Shown here piece by piece: positions 57,864 to 64,000 of a DNA stretch of 64,000 nucleotides. The notes below the pieces were generated by a model that was not told where the DNA came from, did no database searches, and saw only the letters and a program-made list of their open reading frames with translations. This stretch comes from Perognathus longimembris pacificus (Eukaryota > Chordata > Mammalia > Rodentia > Heteromyidae), in assembly GCF_023159225.1 (NCBI RefSeq), contig NC_063181.1, forward strand, positions 6,283,606-6,347,605, in the 5' to 3' direction. A program made the translations under genes and the position numbers. Each line of letters opens with the position of its first letter. Positions within the stretch are counted from its first letter, which is position 1.

Positions 57864-60800
57864 TTTTGCCAGTCCTGGAGCTTCCACCCAGGGCCTGAGC
57901 GCTAGCCCTGGCTTCTACCATTAAGCCATATTCCCAGCCCTGATTACTCTTTTTTTTTTTTTTTTAACTAATTTTATTTTATTTTTATTTATTTTTTTGG
58001 CCAGTCCTGGGCCTTGGACTCAGGGCCTGAGCACTGTCCCTGGCTTCTTTTTGCTCAAGGATAGCACTCTGCCACTTGAGCCACAGCGCCACTTCTGGCC
58101 GTTTTCTGTATATGTGGTGCTGGGGAATTGAACCCAGGGCCTCATGTATACGAGGCAAGCACTCTTGCCACTAGGCCATATCCCCAGCCCCTGATTACTC
58201 TTTCATATACTCTTTATCTTATTTTCTTTCTCTTCCTCTCCTTTTTTTTTTTTTGCTGGCACTGGGGTACTTGGGGCCTGGATGCTCCCCCTTAGCTTTC
58301 TCAGTGAAGCCTCTGGAGATGTTTTCTTTATTCTGTCCAAGCTGGCTTCAACCCTCAGTCCTCCATCTCAGCTTCCTGAGCAGCTAAGATAACAGGTGTG
58401 AGACACAGGTGCACAACATTGATCTTATCTTCTGAAACAGGTAAAATATTTGAGCAATCTCACTACCTTAAGACACTCTTTTAGGAAAACAAACTATAAT
58501 TTATCTACAATTATTGACCAACTCTGTATTACAGCAAACATTTGCCCTATTTTTGCCCAAATTCCAGTCCTGTTTTATATCTCTGTTAAAAATTTTTTCA
58601 TGCTGGTCCTGGAGCTTGAACTCATCAGGGTATGGGCAATGTCCCCGTGCTCTTTTGCTCATGGCTAGCACTCTACCACTTGAACTACAGCTCCACTTAT
58701 GGCTTTTTTTTTTTCTTTGCCAGTCCTAGGGCTTGATCTCAGGGCCTGAGCACTGTCCCTGAACTTCTTTTTGCTCAAGGCTAGAGCTCTGACACTTGAC
58801 CCACAGCGCCACTTCTGGCCTTTTCTGTGCTGAGGAATCAAGCCCAGGGTTTCATGCATGGTAGGCAAGCTCTCTATCGATAAGTCACATTCCCAGCCCC
58901 TCCACTTAAAGCTTTTTGATAGTTTACTGGAGATAAGAGTCTCATCAACTTTCCTGCCTGGACTGGCTTTGAATTGTGAATCTCAGACCTCAGCCTCCTG
59001 AGTAGCTAAGATCACAGTCATGAGCCTCTAGCTCCCAGCCTCACTTTTGATTTTGACTTTAAACTACCACCTACAGAAGGTGAAAGTGACTTCATTCTCA
59101 AGCACTACATTTTCAAGTTAGCTTTTAACACTGTTATTTATATATATATATTTTTTTGGCCAGTCCTGGGCCTTGGACTCAGGGCCTGAGCACTGTCCCT
59201 GGCTTCTTCCGACTCAAGGCTAGCACTCTGCCACTTGAGCCACAGCGCCGCTTCTGGCCGTTTTCTGTATATGTGGTGCTGGGGAATCGAACCTAGGGCC
59301 TCGTGTATCCGAGGCAGGCACTCTTGCCACTAGGCTATATCCCCAGCCCTGTTATTTATATTTTTATAACTAAAATAATTGGCAAAATTCATGCTTACAA
59401 GTTTTTCTTCAATTTTTTCCCCTTAAAACAAAAAGTATGGAAAAGAGCTATATTACCTTTAAGTAAAAACTAGACTGAGAGAAAATAATCCATGGAAGGC
59501 CTACTTTTCGGTTAGCTAACATGAAAGGCACGAAAAACAAACAAACAAAAAACCCAAACAAACAAGCAAATAGAGACACCAAGTCAGATGCTGTGAGTAG
59601 TGTTTCTGCTATTTATATCTTGGCTTTCTTATTTGTAAATAAAGGGCAATTGTGCTGAAAGTGCCACTTCTCCAAGTATTTCAAGATTCTACAGTCAAGT
59701 GTTAGAAACAGAAAATTTGATTGAAATGGTCCCTTCCCCACCAGACCATTCTTTGTGAAGTACAGCTGGAGTTTTAGTTTTCTTTGCTTACAACCAAAAA
59801 AGCTAAATTAAATAAATAAAAGGAAACATAGTGTTTGTGCATCTTCTAATCAGACACTATCAATCATTTCTTTTAAAATTAAGTTACCTACCTCACTGGG
59901 GTGTTGTGAGGACTAATTCATTAGTGTTTGTAAAGCACTTTGAGATCCTCAGGTCAAAGGCGCTATAGAAGTGCAAAGCAGTAGTATTATTACTAGAGTC
60001 TTTGCTTATTCCAGGAACTTCACAATCCTTTAAAACCTAACTTGGAATCATGATTTAGACATACTTGTAAAACCCTGCGATTTATATACATTATGCTAGT
60101 TCTTTTTTAATAGACAGGGGGCAGAGGTTTCAAAAAAAAAAAAAAAAGGAGTTTTCTAAAGGATAAACCTTGACCTACAGAGGGAATGAGCCAGGGAAAA
60201 CCGGTCTGACAAATTTTATCAAATAATTTTAGTGAGAAATTTTGTCAGTCAGATTAGAAGTATGCCTAAAGCGAAAGAAAAAACAAACAAGAATGCACTT
60301 AAGTCAAAGATTCTACTACAATGAGAAATTTCTTCAAAGAGCAAGGGAGCAATGTCCAACTCACTCTGAAAGGTAGCAGCACTGCGCTTAAAAATGACAT
60401 TTAAATCACAGTGACAATATTACTATTAACTGGTATCAAAATAACTGAGCTGTATTTTCTTTAGCCTCCGTACCCTTGGATACACAAAGCAAATCAGGCA
60501 CTGAGATGGGGGTCAAAGGAACTTTGTTTTACCGAGTTTAAAGAGAAAACTCTTAACTGAGGGCACAGGCTTCAGGACCATTTAAAGTATGGAATAATTC
60601 AGCCACTTCCTGCCCTCTTCTTTAACCAAATCTTTTAAAAATTAAAATGTGTTTAAAAATCAAAACAGATATATATGTACACATATGAGGCTAAAAGAAC
60701 TAGAACTATGTACATATTGAATTCTACTTGATAGATTTCATCTAAAAATGTCAATACCCTTTGGTGAGTTTCTCCAGGGTAACACAAGCTCTAGTCTCAA

Positions 60801-60932
60801 GGTGAAGATAAAAGTAAGATTAAACTTTACTCACCTCCTGCTCTTGTTGAAAGATGACGACTCTACCACCTTTATCTCCTGTTGCTAGTAATTCTCCAGA
60901 ATGATTAAATTCTACTGTAGAAATTATATCTG
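41264..60932 (-). CDS. PPP2R2A: PPP2R2A, PP2A regulatory subunit B55-alpha, residues 28-447 (5' exons outside window)
   Basis: Eight coding exons on the minus strand: 60932-60835, 52908-52743, 50205-50093, 49321-49144, 47749-47585, 46348-46179, 44773-44682 and 41543-41264. All phases join and they reproduce human residue numbering from Ala28 to Asn447. The product is the seven-bladed WD40 propeller that selects substrates (tau, p107, CDK-phosphorylated mitotic proteins) for the PP2A catalytic/scaffold dimer in cytosol and nucleus. Groove residues known from the B55 structure are present: Lys48, Glu91, Glu93, Tyr178, Asp197, Leu225 and Tyr337. The C-terminus ends IFQDKVN, which favours the alpha paralogue over delta. 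The only difference from the human protein I noticed is Val to Ile in SVKIWDL. Exons for residues 1-27 lie beyond 64000. Confidence 0.96.
42410..43150. mobile_element. Composite SINE split by two antisense copies, PPP2R2A intron 9
   Basis: The outer sense element stops near 42515 (AAATCCATCAGATTC) and resumes near 43008 (TGTGAGATTCTTATCTCC). Inside are antisense copies 42520-42755 and about 42770-43003. Confidence 0.75.
43185..43965 (+). mobile_element. Composite SINE (43185-43420) and dimeric SINE (43793-43962), PPP2R2A intron 9
   Basis: Head GGTGGCTCATGCCTGTAATA in the first. Truncated right half in the second. Confidence 0.7.
44245..44390 (-). mobile_element. B1/Alu-like SINE, PPP2R2A intron 9
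   Basis: GAGTCTCACTATGTTGCCTT and TTGAACTCCTAAGCACAAGC mark an antisense 7SL-derived element. Confidence 0.65.
44682..44773 (-). CDS. PPP2R2A: PPP2R2A coding exon 9, residues 325-354
   Basis: 92 nt, acceptor ctccccag, donor ACAG|gtaatt. Codes [20 protein letters not shown] and [10 protein letters not shown]. Tyr337 of the groove is present. Confidence 0.95.
45125..45575 (-). mobile_element. SINE fragment (45125-45320) and composite SINE (45345-45575), PPP2R2A intron 8
   Basis: The second runs from GTGCTGGTCCTGGGGCTTGA to GTGAGCCACTGGTACACCTG. Confidence 0.65.
46179..46348 (-). CDS. PPP2R2A: PPP2R2A coding exon 8, residues 268-324
   Basis: 170 nt, acceptor gctttctag, donor CAG|gtactt. Codes [40 protein letters not shown] and [16 protein letters not shown]. 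Confidence 0.95.
46395..46595 (-). mobile_element. Composite SINE fragment, PPP2R2A intron 7
   Basis: Starts about 47 bp upstream (in transcription) of the exon 8 acceptor. Antisense landmarks CAGTACTGGGGCTTAATCTG and TGAGCCACAAGCACCAAGC. Confidence 0.65.
46997..47199 (+). mobile_element. Complete young dimeric ID-like SINE with 13-bp target-site duplication
   Basis: Left half GGGCTGGGGATATAGCC...GGTTCGATTCCCCAGC, right half GCTGTGGCTCAAGTGG...CCCAGGACTGGCC, A tail. AAGAATATCACAG flanks it at 46984-46996 and 47200-47212. This is a good reference copy for the family. Confidence 0.9.
47585..47749 (-). CDS. PPP2R2A: PPP2R2A coding exon 7, residues 213-267
   Basis: 165 nt, acceptor ctgtccag, donor AAGC|gtaagt. 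Codes [40 protein letters not shown] and [14 protein letters not shown]. Leu225, needed for p107 binding in the family, is present. Confidence 0.95.
47955..48110 (+). mobile_element. B1-like monomer SINE, PPP2R2A intron 6
   Basis: CTATAATCTCAGCACTTGGG and ACAGTCTCAAAAAGCC. A short ID-like monomer follows at 48590-48668. Confidence 0.65.
48795..49030 (+). mobile_element. Composite SINE, PPP2R2A intron 6
   Basis: Head CTGGTGGCTCACATCTGTAA, tail AAGTCCCACAACCAACACC. Ends about 110 bp from the exon 6 donor. Confidence 0.7.
49144..49321 (-). CDS. PPP2R2A: PPP2R2A coding exon 6, residues 154-212
   Basis: 178 nt after acceptor ttaacag. Codes [40 protein letters not shown] and [19 protein letters not shown]. 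Tyr178 and Asp197 are present. The donor reads TTTTA|gtatcc, a poor match to consensus, yet joining here to exon 7 restores Asn213 exactly. Confidence 0.95.
49665..49885 (-). mobile_element. Dimeric ID-like SINE, PPP2R2A intron 5
   Basis: T run to CATATCCCCAGCCC. Little diverged. Confidence 0.8.
50093..50205 (-). CDS. PPP2R2A: PPP2R2A coding exon 5, residues 116-153
   Basis: 113 nt, acceptor ctacccccag, donor CGA|gtaagt. Codes [20 protein letters not shown] and [17 protein letters not shown]. The KLWKI ends a WD repeat. Confidence 0.95.
50690..51110. mobile_element. Old LINE-1 (L1M-like) fragment in PPP2R2A intron 4
   Basis: The stretch from the CACAGCTGCAACAGC region through the GACTAAGAAATTAACACTG segment resembles ancient mammalian L1M 3' sequence. 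Highly diverged. Confidence 0.5.
51195..51410 (+). mobile_element. Dimeric ID-like SINE, PPP2R2A intron 4
   Basis: GGACTGGGAATATGATGGCTTAG head to CCAGGACTGGCAAAAAC tail. Confidence 0.75.
51665..52152 (-). mobile_element. Two adjacent antisense composite SINEs, PPP2R2A intron 4
   Basis: 51665-51900 and about 51915-52152, head to tail, each with TTGAACTCAGGGCCTGG. Confidence 0.75.
52743..52908 (-). CDS. PPP2R2A: PPP2R2A coding exon 4, residues 61-115
   Basis: 166 nt after acceptor ccattttag with a long upstream T tract; donor G|gtaagt. Codes [20 protein letters not shown] through [20 protein letters not shown]. Contains Glu91 and Glu93 of the substrate groove. Confidence 0.95.
53728..54175 (+). 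mobile_element. Two dimeric ID-like SINEs in tandem, PPP2R2A intron 3
   Basis: 53728-53934 and 53969-54175, same orientation, separated by about 35 bp. The first is flanked by an ATC-TATGGA-type repeat. Confidence 0.8.
54375..54600 (+). mobile_element. Composite SINE, PPP2R2A intron 3
   Basis: AGGTCGCTCAAGCCTATAAT head, right module ending CTGAGTTCAAACCCCATTAA. Confidence 0.7.
55060..55285 (+). mobile_element. LINE-1 3' UTR fragment in PPP2R2A intron 3
   Basis: Partner copy of 27140-27312, interrupted on its right by a composite SINE. Confidence 0.45.
55285..55850 (+). mobile_element. Two composite SINEs (55285-55510 and 55625-55850), PPP2R2A intron 3
   Basis: Heads GGAGGCTCATGCCTGAAACC and CCAGTGGCTCTCATCTGCAA. 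Confidence 0.7.
55943..56467 (+). mobile_element. Solo endogenous-retrovirus LTR, 525 bp
   Basis: The element begins TGTTGGGGAT and ends ATCCCCACA, near-perfect inverted ends with TG...CA termini. It is bounded by a 5-bp direct repeat CCAGG (55938-55942 and 56468-56472). A poly(A)-signal-like ATTAAA occurs near 56278 on the plus strand, suggesting a plus orientation, antisense to PPP2R2A. No internal viral genes remain. Base composition is more GC-rich than the surrounding intron. Confidence 0.8.
56930..57490 (+). mobile_element. Dimeric SINE (56930-57130), B1-like (57295-57400) and ID-like monomer (57415-57490)
   Basis: First copy has GGGTTCAATTCCTTAGTACC. The others are diverged. Confidence 0.65.
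57828..57861. repeat. (CA)n microsatellite, PPP2R2A intron 3
   Basis: About 16 uninterrupted CA units next to a SINE 3' end. Confidence 0.9.
57862..58190 (-). mobile_element. Truncated dimeric SINE (57862-57941) interrupted by a younger copy (57985-58190)
   Basis: CTGATTACTCTTT appears on both sides of the younger copy (57939-57951 and 58190-58203), marking its insertion site. Confidence 0.75.
58240..59040 (-). mobile_element. Composite SINEs with a dimeric SINE nested in the second
   Basis: 58240-58415 is one composite. A second begins near 58593, is broken by a dimeric copy (about 58695-58900) and resumes to 59040. The host sequence CTCCACTTA occurs on both sides of the insert. Confidence 0.75.
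59144..59348 (-). mobile_element. Young dimeric ID-like SINE with target-site duplication
   Basis: CTGTTATTTATAT precedes it (59131-59143) and follows it (from 59349). Confidence 0.85.
59884..59995. mobile_element. Ancient MIR/CORE-SINE-like element
   Basis: Contains the order CCTCACTGGGGTGTTGTGAGG, TAAAGCACTTTGAGATCCTC and GGCGCTATAGAAGTGCAAAG, followed by a TATTATTA stretch. This is typical of very old amniote SINE 3' ends and is surprisingly well preserved. Confidence 0.6.
60835..60932 (-). CDS. PPP2R2A: PPP2R2A coding exon 3 (human numbering), residues 28-60
   Basis: 98 nt, phase 1 in and phase 0 out. It codes [20 protein letters not shown] then [12 protein letters not shown], the first WD blade, with groove residue Lys48. 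Donor GAG|gtgagt. The acceptor reads tatgcagCAG, a tandem NAGNAG arrangement. Confidence 0.95.
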
Positions 60933-61269
60933 CTGCATAATTGAAACAGAAACAAAAAGACTTCAGTCTTTGTTCTCCAAAACTTGCTAACACATTCAAG
61001 TCTACATATCAACCTGTTACCAGAAAAAAGTCCAAAGTTCTTAATGAATACTTTAATCTACTGAAAAGAAAATTCCTCAGAATGAACCAATGTAAAACTT
61101 TTTAACAGGAACACAACATGCCTTGCAAGCATGAGGCCTTGAGTTCAAAACTCTAATCTCCCCTGCCCACCCCCCAAACGTATGTAACACTTCACTGAAT
61201 TTTGCATGATTACTTAAAACATCTTACGTGTATTCCTACGTATCGGTAGCATTGATAATTCATATTTTC

Positions 61270-62640
61270 ACCATGTTTTTTGGGGGGAGGGGGGGAGTTG
61301 GTCCTGGGGTTTGAACTTATTAAGGCCTGGGCTGTCCCTGAGCTCTTCTGCTCAAGTGATCTCCCACTTTGAGCCACAGAGCCATTTTTGGGTTTTCTGG
61401 TGGCTAATCGGAGGACTTTCCTGCCAGGGCTAGCTTTGAACTGCAATCCTCAAATCTCAGCCTCTTGAGTAGCTTGGATTACCGGCATGAGCCACTAATG
61501 CCTGCTCTTCTTTAGGGTAACAATGTTTTGGTTTTTTCTCTTTGCAACTCAGAATACATTATTCAGAAGGCCATGATTGGATTTATGACTTGGGATTCCA
61601 TCTGAAATCACTTTTACAGTTAAAAAAAAAAGTTATCCCAACCACACCCTAGTAATATCTACCTTAATGTTATAGGCAACTTTTGGGCTTGCGTTAACCG
61701 GCCTTACATCAGGCTCAATGATGTTATTTGCCTACCCTGTGTGAGGCCCTGAGTCTGATCCCCAGCACTGCCAAACAACCAAAACAAAAACAAGCCACCT
61801 AAGTTTATCAAGCACACTGCCCCATCTCAGCAAACCAGGAATAGAGGTTCACGTCCCACCTACACAACAGAAAAGGCCTACGTATGAAGGTGGCAACAGG
61901 CAACAGCTGCAAGATGCCTATATTTTAAAAAACAACAAGGGTGTGTGTGTCTGGATGATACATTCCAGTAACAGTTAATGATCCACTGGGTGCTGATAAA
62001 ACCTATTTTACAGGATTAGAAGTGAAATTCCCAGAAATGCCTCAAAAGGCTAAAAGGCAAGGTTCCTAAAATACTGTAAACATTAGCTTGTCTGCCTGCA
62101 TTGATAATTCTGTATTGTCTGTGACTTATTCTTTGGCCAGTCCTGGGGCTTGGGACTCAGACTCGGGGACTGAGCACTGTCCCTGGCTTCTTTGTGCTCG
62201 AGGCTAGCACTCTACCACTTGAGCCACAGCGCCACTTCTGGCCTTTTCTGTTTATGTGATGCTGAGGAATCGAATCCAGGGTTTCACGCACGCTAGGCAA
62301 GCACTCTAATGCTAAACCACATTCCCAGCCCCTCTGTGATGTTTTAAATATCTAAATGGCCTTTGACAGAAGAAAACTTCCCACCCCAGAGACAACCATC
62401 ACAAAAGGGGTCAGTTATAAAGTAGCCTTGTAGATGGGTGCTGGTGGCTCAGGCCTGTAATCACACAGGAAGCTGAGCTCTGAAGACTGCTGCTGGAAGA
62501 CAGCCTGGGCAAAAAAGTCTGTGAGACTCTGATCTCCACTAAACTACCAAAAGCTAGTGCTAGCCTTGAACAAAAGCTCAGGGACAGAGCCCAGGCCCTG
62601 AATTTAAGCCCCAGGACAAGCACAGACACATAAAAATGGA
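61270..62640. mobile_element. SINEs in PPP2R2A intron 2: 61285-61500 (-), 61715-61790 (+), 62125-62332 (-), 62428-62640 (+)
   Basis: Landmarks GGTTTGAACTTATTAAGGCC, TGATCCCCAGCACTGCC, CACATTCCCAGCCCC and GGTGGCTCAGGCCTGTAATC in that order. Confidence 0.7.
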
Positions 62641-63289
62641 GCCTTGTGTAGGTATGCAATAATGGAAACTCAAACACTATTAAGCAATCTTGCTTTGTTG
62701 ATGGGACCTGGCAAAACCACGAAGATTATTTGTAAAACCTGAATATCCAAAGTAGAGTTTTCTCTTGATCTACAGCTAACTTCAGCGTACACATTAAAGC
62801 CATGCACCCAAACTTTTGTTATATAAAATAGATTTGGGCTTTTAGCTTTAAGAAGTGGTGTTTTCCCCTGACATCACAAATATGTGGCAGAATAGTATGT
62901 TACACAGACCACAATTTTTTTTTTCTCATTCAAAATTGCCACACAAAGCTCCACACTTGGCCCATGATGCCATCACTTATTGGTAGAATTAAAAATACAA
63001 AAGAATCCAAGCAAACAAAGGGCTTCTATGATATGCATGTCAATTAAAACACTTTTAAAAGTAAGTAAAAAATATTTCTATTCAGAGACATTAACACTTT
63101 GTAATTGCAAGTCTGAAGACTGACAGAACCCTCTCCATGAGTACCAGCATGGGACTTGGCACAGAGAAGGAATATCTAAAAAATAACCCACAAACAGCAT
63201 GTTTATACTAACATCAAAGTATTGTTCTCTAAAAAGGTATGCAGTTTAAAAAAAGAGAACCACAGTGAAACTCCTTGATACAAGTAGTA

Positions 63290-63540
63290 TACACTTAGAT
63301 GAATGAAAACAAAGTGTAAGAGGTGCAAGTGAGTGGAGGGAATGAAGGTGGGTGAATATGGTCGCAATAATGAAAACAGAAGGATGAAACCTGCTGGTGC
63401 CATTGTAAGAGAGAAGGGTAGGATAAGTGAGAAAGATTAGAGGGAAGGAGGAAGATGGAGCATAGTATATGTAACATGCATGGGAATATCACAATGTAAA
63501 CCCCTCTTACAGCTAATGTATGCTAATAAAAACATCTTTA
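63290..63540 (+). mobile_element. LINE-1 3' UTR-like fragment
   Basis: Purine-rich stretch ending in GTATGCTAATAAAAACATC-type sequence, the style of a LINE-1 3' end. Confidence 0.4.
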
Positions 63541-63754
63541 AAAACAGTGCAAAGATAAAAAAAAATCACTATTGCAATAGAAGTGTTTGCAATGATACAG
63601 TGGTCACTAGAAACTAGCCAACTTATAAAAAGAGGAAGAATACCAAAGTATGAAATCCTACCACTTAAATACAACCACAGGTAACAGCTGAATTAGTCAT
63701 TTAGCAAATAAACAATAATCTATCAGATGTATTTATGTACAATGCAATTCCTTT

Positions 63755-63895
63755 TTTCTTTTTTTGCCAGGCATGAGCACTGTCCCCAGCTTCTTCCTGC
63801 TCAAAACTAGCTCTCTACCACTGGCCTTTTCTGCTTTTGTGGTACTGCATGCAAGGCAAGCACTCTACAGCGAAGTCACACTCCCAGCCCCCTGC
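63755..63895 (-). mobile_element. Dimeric SINE fragment
   Basis: Internally deleted; ends AGTCACACTCCCAGCCCC. Confidence 0.65.
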
Positions 63896-64000
63896 TTTTT
63901 TAAAAGATCATTTATGTAATGGGATCATCACAGATAAATCCTTAATTAACCTTAAAAAAAATCTTACTAGTTTCTCATAAGATAGTAATTCTTAATCCTG

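Larger units (their letters stand above)
52909..60834 (-). other. PPP2R2A intron 3
   Basis: A 7.9-kb intron. It carries two tandem dimeric SINEs (53728-54170), several composite SINEs (54375-54600, 55285-55510, 55625-55850, 58240-58415, 58590-59040), a LINE-1 3' end (55060-55285), the solo LTR, a CA microsatellite, and an old MIR-like element near 59.9 kb. 59350-60830 is otherwise unique with no gene visible. Confidence 0.8.
60933..64000 (-). other. PPP2R2A intron 2, partial
   Basis: I searched this stretch for the preceding exon (residues 7-27, around the QWCFSQVKG sequence) and did not find it. It holds an antisense composite SINE (61270-61500), an ID-like fragment (61715-61790), a dimeric SINE (62125-62332), a sense composite SINE (62428-62640), a LINE-1 3'-end-like stretch (63290-63540) and a partial SINE (63755-63895). 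Confidence 0.75.

Overview
This is a mammalian nuclear window. It has sparse split genes with GT-AG introns, one CpG-island promoter, dozens of tRNA- and 7SL-derived SINEs, decayed LINE-1 pieces and one solo LTR. The commonest repeat is a dimeric ID-like SINE with a tRNA-type left half ending in a GGTTCGATTCC-type B box. A second family joins a B1/Alu-like head to the same right-hand module. This combination fits a rodent, and most resembles the SINEs reported for Geomyoidea (kangaroo rats, pocket mice, pocket gophers). The clade assignment is an inference from memory of SINE families.

Two genes are supported exon by exon, both on the minus strand and in tandem. PPP2R2A (PP2A regulatory subunit B55-alpha) occupies about 40.55 kb to beyond the right edge. 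Exons coding for residues 28-447 lie between 60932 and 41264; the first two coding exons are outside the window. All splice phases join and numbering matches the human protein. The next gene downstream in transcription, BNIP3L (NIX, the mitophagy receptor), is complete. Its six coding exons run from 32342 to 13065 (218 codons plus stop), with a CpG-island promoter around 31.7-32.9 kb and a repeat-free 3' UTR reaching about 10.63 kb. The order PPP2R2A then BNIP3L in the same direction matches human 8p21.2.

Layout: 1-10.6 kb is intergenic sequence downstream of BNIP3L, GC-rich with many long C or G runs and SINEs. 10.63-13.06 kb is the BNIP3L 3' UTR, 13.07-32.34 kb the BNIP3L coding exons and introns, and 32.3-32.9 kb the promoter. 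33-40.5 kb is intergenic with a 5'-truncated LINE-1. 40.5-41.26 kb is the PPP2R2A 3' UTR, and 41.26-64 kb the PPP2R2A exons and introns, including a 525-bp solo LTR in intron 3.

I found no CRISPR array, operon, intact transposon or new multigene system. The points most worth a second look are local: a CA microsatellite abutting the BNIP3L exon 3 splice donor, an isolated CpG block with an NRF1-like site in the BNIP3L 3' UTR, tandem acceptor and weak donor sites in PPP2R2A, the solo LTR, and a right-hand module shared by the two SINE families.
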